A DNA stretch of 48,126 bases from JAPHTQ01 sp050287105 (GTDB taxonomy: Bacteria; Pseudomonadota; Gammaproteobacteria; Thiohalomonadales; Thiohalomonadaceae): the NCBI GenBank assembly GCA_050287105.1, contig JBNKBG010000009.1, positions 1 to 48,126 on the forward strand. The letters are read 5' to 3'. Shown piece after piece: positions 14,982 to 24,745 of the stretch; the first letter of the stretch is position 1; every line of letters starts with the position of its first letter. A program made the translations under genes and the position numbers. Under the pieces are notes generated by a model. The model was not told where the DNA came from and ran no database searches. It saw only the letters and a list, made by a program, of their open reading frames with translations.

Positions 14982-15659
14982 ATGTCCACGATCAATACCA
15001 ACTCCAGCATCTACGACAACCTCGGTCTGTCGCAGACTCCGCAAACCAGTACCAATTCAAATAATGAACTGGGACAGGATGCCTTTATGCGGCTGATGCT
15101 GGCGCAGATGCAGAATCAGGATCCACTCAGCCCGATGGAAAACGGTCAGTTCATCGCGCAGCTGGCGCAATTCCAGAGCGTTTCCGGGATCAACGATTTG
15201 AGCACCTCCTTCAGCGACTTCGTCACCTCGATGCAATCTAACCAGGCCCTGCAGGCCTCGGCACTGGTCGGGCGTCAGGTACTGGTAGACAGCAACACCG
15301 CGGCGTTGAGTGACACCGGCGCGGTCAACGGTGCAGCGATACTGCCTGCGTCGACCACGAATATGAATGTCTATGTCTACGACTCCTCCGGCCAACTGGT
15401 ACGCACCATCAATATGGGTGAGCAGTCAGCGGGTGAAATCGAATTCAGTTGGGATGGGATGGACGGCAGCGGTAATCGCCTGCCGGCCGGTCAATATGAT
15501 TTCAAAGTGGAGGCTGCCTACGAAGGTGAAAACTACGAATTGGCATCCGCTTTTTATTCCACCGTGGAGAGCGTGGTTCTCGGCGGCGGTAACGGTATTA
15601 CCTTAAATGTGACCGGGCAGGGTGAAGTACCCATGTCCATCGTCAGCAAGATTATGTGA
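14982..15659 (+). CDS. flgD: Flagellar hook capping protein FlgD
   Basis: The scaffold cap at the tip of the growing hook that guides FlgE assembly and is later discarded. The 225-residue protein shows the conserved N-terminal export part with QDAFMRLMLAQMQNQDPLSP and FIAQLAQFQSVSGINDL, then the FnIII/tudor-like domain with GEIEFSWDGMDGSGNRLPAG (FlgD Ig-like signature). GAAGAGGAG precedes the ATG. It lies directly before its client gene flgE. Confidence 0.97.
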   Translation: MSTINTNSSIYDNLGLSQTPQTSTNSNNELGQDAFMRLMLAQMQNQDPLSPMENGQFIAQLAQFQSVSGINDLSTSFSDFVTSMQSNQALQASALVGRQVLVDSNTAALSDTGAVNGAAILPASTTNMNVYVYDSSGQLVRTINMGEQSAGEIEFSWDGMDGSGNRLPAGQYDFKVEAAYEGENYELASAFYSTVESVVLGGGNGITLNVTGQGEVPMSIVSKIM

Positions 15660-15696
15660 TCGCACAGCACCGGATCGATAAAGAGGAGAACGCACA

Positions 15697-17067
15697 ATGT
15701 CCTTTCAAACAGCATTAACCGGATTGTCGGCCGCCCAGGGTAACCTGAGCGTGACGGGTAACAACATCGCCAACTCCAGTACGACGGGTTTCAAGATGTC
15801 ACGTGCCGAATTTGCCGATGTCTATGCCGCCAGCGTCTACGGTACCTCATCCACTGCTATTGGTGGCGGGGTCAAGCTGGCCAGCGTGTCGCAGCAGTTT
15901 ACGCAGGGCAACATCGAGTTTACCGATAACCCGTTGGACCTGGCGATCAACGGTGACGGCTTTTTCCGCCTCGACGATAACGGTGCCATCTCCTATTGCC
16001 GTGCCGGTATGTTCCGTGTCGATTCAAACGGCTACATCGTCAACGCCACCGGGCAGCAGTTAACCGGTTTTCTGGCGACACCGACCGGCACCATCACGGG
16101 CGCATTGGGTAGCTTGCAGGTCGATACCTCTAATCAGGCACCGAGTCCGACTGGCGCGTTGACCACCAACGGTGGCATCTCAGCGGTGCTGAACTTCGAT
16201 GCCAACGAAGCGACCGTCGATCCTGTTGCGGTTCCGTTCGATCGTAACGACCCGAGCACCTATACCAGCACCACCTCGTTGACCACTTACGATTCGCTGG
16301 GTAACGCCTTACTGACCACCATGTACTTTGTGCGTCGCCCCCCGGCAGTGCCCGGCACCAATGAGTGGGATGTGCATACCTGGGTAACGGCTACCGATAC
16401 TTCGGGTACCCGTACCGAAATCGAGATCCCACCCGCAGGCGGCGTAGCTGGCGATGCGGCGACCATGGTCTTCGACACCAGCGGTACCTTGACCTCGGTA
16501 ACGCCTGCATCGGGCGCGGGTCTGTCAATCGACTACAACGCCGGTGGTGGCAACTACATCGTCTATGACCCTGCTACCGGTCTGCCCACTGCGCTAACCC
16601 TGGCAGACATCACCGGGGGTACCTTTGCCGATTTCAATCTGGATATGTCCGGTACCACCCAATACGGCAGCACCTTTGCGGTAAACGCCTTGACTCAGGA
16701 CGGCTTCTCCACCGGTCGTCTCTCCGGTCTCGACGTGAGTGAGACTGGGGTGTTATTTGCCCGCTATACCAATGGCCAGTCACGCGGTCTGGGGCAGGTG
16801 GCACTAGCTAACTTTGCCAACGCCCAGGGCTTGCAGCCCAACGGCGACACCATGTGGAGCGAGACCTACGACTCGGGACAGGCGCTGGTGAGTGCGCCGG
16901 GTTCATCCACCGTGGGCCTGTTGCAATCGGGTGCCCTGGAGGCTTCCAACGTCGATATCTCCAAGCAGTTGGTCAACATGATCGTCGCCCAGCGTGACTT
17001 CCAGGCCAACGCCAAGATGATCTCGACCGAAGACCAGATCACCCAGAGCGTTATCAACATCCGCTAA
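15697..17067 (+). CDS. flgE: Flagellar hook protein FlgE
   Basis: The hook subunit, 456 residues. N-terminal SFQTALTGLSAAQGNLSVTG and NNIANSSTTGFKMSRAEF match the rod/hook family motif, the central domain is beta-rich and Thr/Gly-rich, and the C-terminal helix has the ISKQLVNMIVAQRDFQANAK stretch. AAGAGGAG precedes the ATG. The length is in the usual 400-460 range for polar flagella. Confidence 0.97.
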   Translation: MSFQTALTGLSAAQGNLSVTGNNIANSSTTGFKMSRAEFADVYAASVYGTSSTAIGGGVKLASVSQQFTQGNIEFTDNPLDLAINGDGFFRLDDNGAISYCRAGMFRVDSNGYIVNATGQQLTGFLATPTGTITGALGSLQVDTSNQAPSPTGALTTNGGISAVLNFDANEATVDPVAVPFDRNDPSTYTSTTSLTTYDSLGNALLTTMYFVRRPPAVPGTNEWDVHTWVTATDTSGTRTEIEIPPAGGVAGDAATMVFDTSGTLTSVTPASGAGLSIDYNAGGGNYIVYDPATGLPTALTLADITGGTFADFNLDMSGTTQYGSTFAVNALTQDGFSTGRLSGLDVSETGVLFARYTNGQSRGLGQVALANFANAQGLQPNGDTMWSETYDSGQALVSAPGSSTVGLLQSGALEASNVDISKQLVNMIVAQRDFQANAKMISTEDQITQSVINIR

Positions 17068-17092
17068 GCGCGGTAACGAGTGAGGAATAACC

Positions 17093-17836
17093 ATGGACCG
17101 TATGCTCTATCTGGCCATGTCCACCGCCAAGCAGACCATGGAGGCGCAGGCGGTGAACACCAACAACCTGGCCAACGCCTCCACCACCGGCTTCAAGGCG
17201 GACCTGGAGCAGTTTCGCAGCATGCCGGTCTATGGCGACGGGATGCCGAGCCGGGTCTATGCCATGACCGAACGTCCCGGGGTCGATATGCGCTCCGGTT
17301 CGATCAATGCGACCGGGCGCGAACTCGACACCGCGGTACTCGGCGAAGGCTGGATCGCGGTGCAGTCTCGCGACGGTAGCGAGGCCTATACCCGTGCCGG
17401 CGATCTGCGCATCGATAGCACAGGCATGTTGACCACCGGTGCAGGCCACCCCGTGATCGGCAGCAGTGGCGCACCGATCACCGTACCCCCTGCGGAGACA
17501 CTGCAGATCGGTGCCGACGGCACCATCTCCATTCGTCCGGTAGGGCAGGCCGCCAGCACTCTCGCCGAAGTGGATCGGATCAAACTGGTCAATCCCGATC
17601 CGGCTCTGTTGAACAAAGGCGAAGACGGTTTGATTCGTCTCAGCGATGGCAGCAACGCCGCCGCTGATGCCAGTGTTGTACTGGTGGCAGGTTCACTGGA
17701 GAGCAGTAACGTCAGTGGTGTTGAGGCGATGGTACGAATGATTGAACTGCAACGGCAATATGAGATGCAGGTAAAAATGATGAGCACTGCAAAAGAGAAC
17801 GATGGTGCCACCGATCAACTACTCAAGATGAGCTAG
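17093..17836 (+). CDS. flgF: Flagellar rod protein FlgF
   Basis: A rod subunit of 247 residues. It has the NTNNLANASTTGFKADLEQF motif at residues 20-39 and the C-terminal SNVSGVEAMVRMIELQRQYE helix. It lies between flgE and flgG in the standard order and is distinguished from FlgG by the opening MDRMLYLAMSTAKQ and by its shorter C-terminus. TGAGGAA precedes the ATG by six bases. Confidence 0.96.
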   Translation: MDRMLYLAMSTAKQTMEAQAVNTNNLANASTTGFKADLEQFRSMPVYGDGMPSRVYAMTERPGVDMRSGSINATGRELDTAVLGEGWIAVQSRDGSEAYTRAGDLRIDSTGMLTTGAGHPVIGSSGAPITVPPAETLQIGADGTISIRPVGQAASTLAEVDRIKLVNPDPALLNKGEDGLIRLSDGSNAAADASVVLVAGSLESSNVSGVEAMVRMIELQRQYEMQVKMMSTAKENDGATDQLLKMS

Positions 17837-17862
17837 CGCGCATCTGATTCAGGAGAACAACT

Positions 17863-18648
17863 ATGAACCCGGCACTCTGGATAGCAAAAACTGGACTGGA
17901 AGCACAACAGACCAAGATGGGCGTGGTCTCGAACAACCTGGCCAACGTCAGCACCACCGGCTTCAAGCGCGATCGCGCCGTTTTCGAAGATCTGATGTAC
18001 CAAAGCGTGCGTCAGCCCGGTGCGCAGAGTAGCCAGGATACGGTACTGCCCTCGGGTCTGATGCGCGGTACCGGTGTGCACACGGTGGCCACGGAAAAAC
18101 TGCACACGCAGGGGAGTATCGAACAGACCGGTAACTCTCTCGACGTCGCTATCGAGGGTCGCGGTTTCTTCCAGATCCTGCGTCCCGACGGCAGCATCGG
18201 TTATACCCGTGACGGCTCCTTCCAGATCGACTCGCAGGGACAGATGGTGACTTCCAGTGGTTTTCTGCTGCAACCGGCGATCACCATTCCCTCAGGGGCG
18301 CAGAGTATCTCTATCGGTCAGGACGGTGTGGTCTCGGTGATGGAGCCGGGTAATACCGCACCGAGTCAGGTGGGCACCATCCAGTTGGCCGACTTCGTCA
18401 ACGCCGCCGGCTTGCAACCGATGGGACAGAACCTGTTCCAGGAGACTGTAGCCAGCGGTGCACCACAGTTGAGTAACCCGGGCCTTAACGGCGTCGGTTC
18501 AGTTATGCAGGGCGCGTTAGAGACCTCCAATGTCAATGTGGTGGAGGAGATGGTCAACATGATCGAGACCCAACGTGCCTATGAAATTAACTCCAAGGCG
18601 ATCGCCACCAACGACCAGATGTTGCAGTACATCAACAACAACATCTAG
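17863..18648 (+). CDS. flgG: Flagellar distal rod protein FlgG
   Basis: The main distal rod subunit, 261 residues, about the standard length. It opens MNPALWIAKTGLEAQQTKMG, with NNLANVSTTGFKRDRAVFED next, and ends with SNVNVVEEMVNMIETQRAYE and the short helix to NNNI. The rod passes through the P and L rings whose genes (flgI, flgH) follow. CAGGAGAA lies upstream of the ATG. Confidence 0.97.
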   Translation: MNPALWIAKTGLEAQQTKMGVVSNNLANVSTTGFKRDRAVFEDLMYQSVRQPGAQSSQDTVLPSGLMRGTGVHTVATEKLHTQGSIEQTGNSLDVAIEGRGFFQILRPDGSIGYTRDGSFQIDSQGQMVTSSGFLLQPAITIPSGAQSISIGQDGVVSVMEPGNTAPSQVGTIQLADFVNAAGLQPMGQNLFQETVASGAPQLSNPGLNGVGSVMQGALETSNVNVVEEMVNMIETQRAYEINSKAIATNDQMLQYINNNI

Positions 18649-18675
18649 GCGTGAGCCAGTAGTGAGGTAACGGTT

Positions 18676-19359
18676 ATGAAAGGCACACAGAGAATTAACA
18701 GCGTTGCGACAGGTTGCGCCATGTTGCTGCTCGCTGCCTGCGGCACAGTACCGGAACACGATGCCGGATTCGCTCCGGCCTTCCCGGTTGCGGCCGAGGC
18801 ACCGCAGCAAACTAACGGCGCGATCTACCAGGCGGGTTTTTCTCGCAATATGTTCGAGGACTCCCGTGCCCGCGGTGTGGGTGACCTGCTCACCGTGACC
18901 CTGACCGAAAAGACCAACGCACAGAAAAAGGCATCGACCAGCACCGCCAAGGACAGCACCATTTCATTGGGTGTGCCGACGATTTTTGGTGCGCCGGTGC
19001 AGCATAACGGTAACGACATTCTTAGTGCATCTGGGAGTAACGGCAACGAATTTACCGGCGATGGTGCCAGTGCCCAGAGCAACAGTCTCAGCGGCAGCAT
19101 TACGGTCTTCGTCGCCAACGTGATGCCCAATGGCAATCTGGTTATTCGTGGCGAGAAGCGTATGACCCTGAATACCGGGGATGAATATATCCGTCTCTCC
19201 GGCATCGTCCGTCCAGAGGATATCGCGCCGGACAACACCATCGACTCGACCAAGGTCGCCAACGCCGAGATCCTCTATAGCGGTAACGGCGCAATCGCCG
19301 ATGCCAACCGTCAGGGCTGGCTGGGCCGTTTCTTCAACAGCCCGCTGTGGCCCTTCTAG
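18676..19359 (+). CDS. flgH: Flagellar L-ring lipoprotein FlgH
   Basis: An outer-membrane lipoprotein forming the L ring bushing. The 227-residue precursor has a lipoprotein signal with lipobox LLAAC (lipidated Cys at 22) and the conserved body SRARGVGDLLTVTLTEKTNA, GNLVIRGEKRMTLN, and the ending GWLGRFFNSPLWPF. GTGAGG precedes the ATG. The flgI gene begins 10 bases after its stop, with its ribosome site overlapping that stop. Confidence 0.97.
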   Translation: MKGTQRINSVATGCAMLLLAACGTVPEHDAGFAPAFPVAAEAPQQTNGAIYQAGFSRNMFEDSRARGVGDLLTVTLTEKTNAQKKASTSTAKDSTISLGVPTIFGAPVQHNGNDILSASGSNGNEFTGDGASAQSNSLSGSITVFVANVMPNGNLVIRGEKRMTLNTGDEYIRLSGIVRPEDIAPDNTIDSTKVANAEILYSGNGAIADANRQGWLGRFFNSPLWPF

Positions 19360-19369
19360 GAGCACGGTC

Positions 19370-20470
19370 ATGAAGATCAAAACAACGATTGCTTTCGCCC
19401 TGTTGCTACTCAGTTGCGCCGCACAGGCAGAACGTATCAAGGATCTGGCGACAGTAGCCGGTGTGCGTGATAACCAGTTGCTCGGATATGGTCTGGTGGT
19501 CGGTCTCGACGGCAGCGGTGATCAGACCAGCCAGACGCCGTTCACCGTGCAGAGTCTGAAAAGTATGTTGAACCGCCTCGGTGTCACTATTCCATCCAAC
19601 ATCAATCCGCAGGTGAAGAACGTAGCGGCGGTTTCGGTCAGTGCCGTGTTGCCGGCCTTTTCCAAACCGGGACAGAATATCGACGTCACCGTCTCCTCTA
19701 TCGGTAATGCCAAAAGCCTGCGCGGTGGCACTCTATTGATGACACCATTGAAGGGTGTCGACGGCAAGGTCTACGCCCTGGCTCAGGGCAATCTGGTGGT
19801 GGGGGGCTTCGGTGCTGCAGGCAGCGACGGTTCACGTATCACCGTCAACATTCCCAGCGTCGGTCGCATTCCCAACGGTGCCATCGTCGAGGTGGGAGTC
19901 ACCAGTGGTTTCTCTCAGGGCAATACCCTTACCCTCAATTTGCATAGTGCCGATTTCACCACCGCATACCGTCTCGCCGAGGCGATCAATCAGAGCATCG
20001 GTCCCGGTACCGCGATGCCTATCGACGGCACCTCGGTGCGGGTCAACGCACCGGTCGATCAGGCGCAACGGGTCTCTTATATCGCGATGCTGGAAAACCT
20101 CAGCCTGACACCGGGCGAGGCGGCAGCGAAGATAGTAGTCAACTCACGCACCGGTACCGTAGTGATTGGCAAGAACGTCAAGGTGATGCCCGCAGCGGTT
20201 ACCCACGGCAGCATGACGGTCACCATCACCGAGGATCCGCTGGTGAGTCAGCCCGGTCCGCTATCTGGCGGGACGACAGCGGTGGTCCCTCGCTCCAACG
20301 TCAATGTGGAGGAGGAGAAGAGTCACATGTTTGTCTTCAATCCCGGTGTTGATCTGGATGAGATCGTCCGTGCGGTGAACCAGGTGGGCGCGGCCCCCGG
20401 CGATCTGATGGCGATCCTCGAAGCCCTGAAACAGGCCGGTGCACTTCGTGCCGAGCTGATCGTGATCTAG
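19370..20470 (+). CDS. flgI: Flagellar P-ring protein FlgI
   Basis: A periplasmic subunit of the P ring around the rod, embedded at the peptidoglycan. The 366-residue precursor has a Sec signal MKIKTTIAFALLLLSCAAQA, with likely cleavage after residue 20, followed by the conserved ERIKDLATVAGVRDNQLLGY and YGLVVGLDGSGD. The C-terminal AAPGDLMAILEALKQAGALR is typical. ATG 19370 has AGGAG seven bases upstream; a longer frame from 19181 is an overlap artefact inside flgH. FlgA, its chaperone, is encoded at 11300. Confidence 0.97.
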   Translation: MKIKTTIAFALLLLSCAAQAERIKDLATVAGVRDNQLLGYGLVVGLDGSGDQTSQTPFTVQSLKSMLNRLGVTIPSNINPQVKNVAAVSVSAVLPAFSKPGQNIDVTVSSIGNAKSLRGGTLLMTPLKGVDGKVYALAQGNLVVGGFGAAGSDGSRITVNIPSVGRIPNGAIVEVGVTSGFSQGNTLTLNLHSADFTTAYRLAEAINQSIGPGTAMPIDGTSVRVNAPVDQAQRVSYIAMLENLSLTPGEAAAKIVVNSRTGTVVIGKNVKVMPAAVTHGSMTVTITEDPLVSQPGPLSGGTTAVVPRSNVNVEEEKSHMFVFNPGVDLDEIVRAVNQVGAAPGDLMAILEALKQAGALRAELIVI

Positions 20471-20478
20471 GCGACGCG

Positions 20479-21438
20479 ATGATAAACAACGGCCTCCAGA
20501 GCAGTAGCAGTTATGTCGACATGCAGGCGTTGACGGCGCTACGCCGCGAGGCGGGAAAGGATCCTTCGCAGGCTCTGGAGAAGGTTGCCAAACAGTTCGA
20601 GGCGCTGTTCATACAGATGATGCTGAAGAGCATGCGCGATGCAGGAGCCGATGAGAATGGCCTGTTCGAAAACGATCAGACCCGCCTCTATCAGGATATG
20701 TATGACAAGCAGATCAGTCTTAACCTGAGTGACAGTGGTAACGGCATGGGACTGGCAAAACTGCTGGTACAGCAGTTACAGAAGACCCTGCCGCAGCAGC
20801 CGGGTGAAGAGGGGGAGAAGACGGCACCTGTTGATCCTGAACGCGCCGTACCGGCACGTAGCGACTATCGCTTTACTCGTCAGCTACCGGCAGTCGAGCG
20901 TCATGCAGCGAAAGCCGCAGAGGTGAACTTCGATTCGCCGGAAAGATTTATTGAAGCGCTGCTACCCCATGCCCAGCGTGCCGGTGAGGCACTCGGCGTG
21001 GACCCGCGGGCGATTCTGGCCCAGGCGGCACTGGAGACCGGTTGGGGAAAGTCGGTCATTCGCCACGCCGACGGCAGCAGCAGTTACAACCTGTTCAACA
21101 TCAAGGCCGGATCGCGCTGGCAGGGTGAGCAGGTGGGCAAGCAGACCCTGGAGTATCGCAACGGGGTTACCGTGCGCGAGCAGGCCAGCTTCCGCTCCTA
21201 CAGTTCGCTGGAGGAGTGCTTTGCCGATTATACCGCCTTCCTGCAAAACAGTGGCCGTTACCGTGAAGCCCTGGCGGCGGGTAGCGACGGTAGCGACTTC
21301 GCCGAGCAGTTGCAGAAGGCAGGCTATGCCACCGACCCTGCCTATGCCGGTAAGATAAAACGTATTTTGAACAGTGACTTAATGGTTGAGGCGGGAGCGG
21401 AGCTAAACCTTCCGGCCGAAGGGACGCTAACTTCCTGA
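20479..21438 (+). CDS. flgJ: Flagellar rod cap / peptidoglycan hydrolase FlgJ
   Basis: A dual-domain FlgJ of 319 residues. The N-terminal rod-cap domain (about 1-110: KVAKQFEALFIQMMLKSMRD) is joined by a Pro/Arg-rich linker to a C-terminal glucosaminidase domain (about 155-310: RAILAQAALETGWGKS with the catalytic Glu, then SSYNLFNIKAGSRW and the YTAFLQNSGRY stretch). It caps rod growth and opens the peptidoglycan. The start at 20479 follows flgI by eight bases. Confidence 0.97.
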   Translation: MINNGLQSSSSYVDMQALTALRREAGKDPSQALEKVAKQFEALFIQMMLKSMRDAGADENGLFENDQTRLYQDMYDKQISLNLSDSGNGMGLAKLLVQQLQKTLPQQPGEEGEKTAPVDPERAVPARSDYRFTRQLPAVERHAAKAAEVNFDSPERFIEALLPHAQRAGEALGVDPRAILAQAALETGWGKSVIRHADGSSSYNLFNIKAGSRWQGEQVGKQTLEYRNGVTVREQASFRSYSSLEECFADYTAFLQNSGRYREALAAGSDGSDFAEQLQKAGYATDPAYAGKIKRILNSDLMVEAGAELNLPAEGTLTS

Positions 21439-21485
21439 GGAGGTTGGCTGTTCGCAGTGAATGATAGCGACAGGCAAGGTGAACT

Positions 21486-23492
21486 ATGGCTGACATATTT
21501 GGGATCGGAACATCGGGCTTATTGTCGTACCAGCGTGCGATGACCACCATCAGCCATAATATCGCCAATGCCAATACTCAGGGCTACAGCCGTCAACGTA
21601 CCCAGCTCACCACGCTCAACCCACAGGGATACGGTTTCGGTTTTCTCGGTGCCGGGGTGTCGGTTTCGACCATTGAGCGGGTCTATGATCAGTTCATCGT
21701 CGATCAACTTCGGGTGCAGACCAGCACCAGTGCCTCGCTCAATAGTTACTACGATCTTGCCAGTCGGGTCGACAACCTGCTCTCCGACAGCGATGCGGGT
21801 ATCACCCCAACCCTGCAGGAATTTTTTAATGCGATGCAGGGCGTTGCGGATTCACCCGGTTCAACACCTGCACGGCAGGTACTGCTGACCTCTGCGGAAT
21901 CACTGGTAGAGCGGATGCACTACATGTATCAGAGCGTCAACGATCTGAACCGGGCCATGAGTGCCGATGTGAGCACCACCGTCGATGAGATCAATGCCCT
22001 GGCCGATTCCATTGCATCGATCAACCAGCAAATCGTGCTGGAGAGCAAAAGCTTTGGCCAACCTCCCAATGACCTGCTCGATCAGCGTGACGAAATGCTG
22101 CGGCAGATGGCGGAACGGGTCACCGTGACGACGACCACCCAGGAAGATGGGGCAATGAACGTCTTCGTCGGTAAGGGACAGGCGCTGGTGATCAGCGGAA
22201 CCGCCAATAAATTCGTGGTGGGTAAAAATCAGTATGACCCGCAGGAGATCACGATTGAGCTGACCTCCGGTGTCAGCACCAGCGGTGCCGATGTCACCAA
22301 GTTGGTCAGCGGCGGCAAACTGGGCGGCCTGTTCCAGCTTAAGGATGAAATACTCGATCCTGCACTCAATTTATTGGGCCGGGTTGCGGTAGGACTGGCG
22401 GCCAAATTTAATGAACAACATATCCAGGGGTTGACCCTTAACGACGTGCTCGGTGGCAACTTCTTCACCGACTTTATGGCCACTGACAATGTGTCAGTGT
22501 TAAACAGCGATACCAACTCGGTGGCGGGTTCAGCAGCGGGGGCCGTGACGGCAACGCTCACCGATGTATCGTTGCTGACCGCCAAGGATTACGAACTGCG
22601 TTACCTTGGTGCCGACAATTACAATCTCTACAGTTTGCCGGACAACACTCTCGTCGATAGCTTTAACGCGCCGATGGGCAACACCTATACCACGGCAGAT
22701 GGCTTCTCCATCACGATCAATAATGCCCTGGTCGCAGGTGACAGCTTCGAGATTCGACCAACACGTGCTGCGTCCAACGACATTGGTGTTCTGATTAGTG
22801 ACGTAACCGACATCGCCGCTGCCGGTGCGGTACGCGCCTTCGATAATGCCTCCAATCGTGGTGATGCAATCATTACGCAGGGCGAGCGGATTACCAATCT
22901 TGCCGATCCCAACTACGTTACTGATGCGGTATTCAATACGGTAGGTTCCTTTACCGTGGTCTTTTCCGCCAGTGTTCCGGCCAATGAGCCCAATGTCGAT
23001 CAATACGAGATCTACAATTCCGTTGGTGCCCTGGTATCCGGACCGACGGCATATGCTCCCGGCGTCGATACCACCATCGGTTACAGTGGCATGCAATTTA
23101 CCATCAGCCGTACGCCGCTCAGTGGTGACACGTTTACGCTGGAGCGCAACGTCGGTGCCGTGAGTGATAACCGTAATGCGCTGGAACTTGCTGCGTTGCA
23201 AAATAAATTGACGCTGATTGATAGCGGCTCCGGTGCCACAGTGGATTTTCAGGGTGCTTATGGGCAACTGGTTTCCATGATCGGTACTCGTACCCATCAG
23301 GCCGATGTGGCGGGTACCGCGCAAAAAAGTATGCTGGAGCAGGCCACGGCAAGACGTGAAGCAGTCTCTGGCGTCAATCTGGACGAAGAGGCGGCTGACC
23401 TGCTGCGTTATCAGCAGGCATATCAGGCGACCGCGCAGGTGCTTGCTACGGCGCGGTCATTATTCAATTCTTTACTCGATGCGTTGGGGTAA
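21486..23492 (+). CDS. flgK: Hook-filament junction protein FlgK (HAP1)
   Basis: A 668-residue junction protein connecting hook to filament, exported with FlgN. N-terminal FGIGTSGLLSYQRAMTTISH and NIANANTQGYSRQRTQL show the family motif. The centre is long and beta-rich (TLVDSFNAPMGNTYTTADG, then GDSFEIRPT), and the C-terminal helix has VNLDEEAADLLRYQQAYQ. AAGGTGA lies upstream of the ATG. The length is typical of the longer Pseudomonas-like FlgK. Confidence 0.97.
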   Translation: MADIFGIGTSGLLSYQRAMTTISHNIANANTQGYSRQRTQLTTLNPQGYGFGFLGAGVSVSTIERVYDQFIVDQLRVQTSTSASLNSYYDLASRVDNLLSDSDAGITPTLQEFFNAMQGVADSPGSTPARQVLLTSAESLVERMHYMYQSVNDLNRAMSADVSTTVDEINALADSIASINQQIVLESKSFGQPPNDLLDQRDEMLRQMAERVTVTTTTQEDGAMNVFVGKGQALVISGTANKFVVGKNQYDPQEITIELTSGVSTSGADVTKLVSGGKLGGLFQLKDEILDPALNLLGRVAVGLAAKFNEQHIQGLTLNDVLGGNFFTDFMATDNVSVLNSDTNSVAGSAAGAVTATLTDVSLLTAKDYELRYLGADNYNLYSLPDNTLVDSFNAPMGNTYTTADGFSITINNALVAGDSFEIRPTRAASNDIGVLISDVTDIAAAGAVRAFDNASNRGDAIITQGERITNLADPNYVTDAVFNTVGSFTVVFSASVPANEPNVDQYEIYNSVGALVSGPTAYAPGVDTTIGYSGMQFTISRTPLSGDTFTLERNVGAVSDNRNALELAALQNKLTLIDSGSGATVDFQGAYGQLVSMIGTRTHQADVAGTAQKSMLEQATARREAVSGVNLDEEAADLLRYQQAYQATAQVLATARSLFNSLLDALG

Positions 23493-23496
23493 GGCG

Positions 23497-24711
23497 ATGC
23501 GTATTTCCACCAACCAGATGCAACTGAGCGCGATCAATTCGGTTCTTGATCAGCAATCCAAACTTAACCACACACAAATGCAGGTGGCTACGGGGAAGCG
23601 AATCATCAACCCTTCCGATGATCCGGTGGCCAGTGCGGCGATTCTCAATCTGCAACAATCGAAGAGCCAAACGGAACGTTATCTGGTTAATGCCGATGCG
23701 GCAAAGGCGCGCCTGAGTATTGAAGAGGGCACGTTGGATGGAGTTACCACGCAACTGCAACGAGTACGTGAGCTGGCGGTCTACGGTAACAACAGCCATA
23801 TCAGCAGCAGCGATCGTGAATCCATGGCCAAGGAGTTGCGTCAGATCCTGGACGAAGTGATGGGCCTGGCCAATGCTACCGATAACAACGGGCAATATCT
23901 GTTTGCAGGTAATCAGGGGCTGACTATGCCGTTCAGTCAGACTGCCACCGGGTTTCAATACAATGGCGACAGTGGTCAGCGTTTTCTGCAGATTGGTGCC
24001 AGTCGGCGTATCGCCGATGGTGACCCGGGTAACCAGGTTTTTATGAATATCCTCAATGGCAATGGTGTGTATCGCACCAGTGAAGGGGTACACACTGGCA
24101 CTGGGGTGATTGATGCCGGTTCCGTGGTGGATAAGTCGATTTATACGGGCCACGATTACACGATCAGCTTCGCTGATAACAACGGCGACACAACCGCCGA
24201 TGAATATACCGTGGTGGATAATATCAGCGGAGCGACCGTGCTCGGTCCAGTGGCTTATGCCGATGGCGGTGCAATCACCTTTGACGGAATTCAGGTGTCG
24301 GTCAAAGGTGCGCCTAATGATGCCGATACCTTTACTATTACCCCAAGTAGTGAGCAGGATATCTTTAGTACCATCAATAATCTGATAAGCGCCTTTGAAA
24401 CGCCGGTATCGAACGATAATGGTCAGGCGAAGTTGGGAAACGCGGTCAACCGCGCACTGACCGATCTGGATCAAACCCTGGCTAGTGTTCTGAACACCCG
24501 TGCGGATGTTGGTGCGCGGCTGAATGCCATCGATGATCAAAACAATATCAGTGAGAATTTCCTGCTTCAGGTGGATGAAAGTATCTCCACCCTTAACGAC
24601 CTCGATTATGCGGAGGCGATCAGTCGTCTCAATTTGCAACTGGTAGGGCTGGAAGCGTCACAGAAGGCATTTACCCGAGTGCAGAATCTCTCACTATTCA
24701 ATTACATTTAA
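23497..24711 (+). CDS. flgL: Hook-filament junction protein FlgL (HAP3)
   Basis: A 404-residue second junction protein, flagellin-like at both ends. It opens MRISTNQMQLSAINSVLDQQ, contains QVATGKRIINPSDDPVASAA (the PSDDP motif of FlgL), and ends with the DYAEAISRLNLQLVGLEASQ and KAFTRVQNLSLFNYI helices. ATG 23497 follows the flgK stop by four bases; an in-frame stretch from 23305 lies inside flgK and is rejected. A strong terminator starts at the stop codon and closes the operon. Confidence 0.97.
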   Translation: MRISTNQMQLSAINSVLDQQSKLNHTQMQVATGKRIINPSDDPVASAAILNLQQSKSQTERYLVNADAAKARLSIEEGTLDGVTTQLQRVRELAVYGNNSHISSSDRESMAKELRQILDEVMGLANATDNNGQYLFAGNQGLTMPFSQTATGFQYNGDSGQRFLQIGASRRIADGDPGNQVFMNILNGNGVYRTSEGVHTGTGVIDAGSVVDKSIYTGHDYTISFADNNGDTTADEYTVVDNISGATVLGPVAYADGGAITFDGIQVSVKGAPNDADTFTITPSSEQDIFSTINNLISAFETPVSNDNGQAKLGNAVNRALTDLDQTLASVLNTRADVGARLNAIDDQNNISENFLLQVDESISTLNDLDYAEAISRLNLQLVGLEASQKAFTRVQNLSLFNYI

Positions 24712-24745
24712 AAACAAAGCCACGGAATCCGTGGCTTTGTTTTTA
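24711..24745. terminator. Bidirectional terminator between flgL and the sulfotransferase gene
   Basis: AAAACAAAGCCACGGA (24711-24726) pairs with TCCGTGGCTTTGTTTT (24728-24743). A- and T-rich flanks serve both strands. It overlaps the stop codons of both convergent genes. Confidence 0.92.

Noticed and set aside
18676..19369. A fused or overlapping FlgH-FlgI arrangement from a frame opening at 19181
   Set aside because: That frame lies out of phase inside flgH. FlgI has its own signal peptide and ribosome site at 19370.
23464..24639. A long open frame on the minus strand across flgL
   Set aside because: It mirrors the complete FlgL coding frame, has no ribosome site, and its product resembles no family. 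Long antisense frames are expected in this codon bias.
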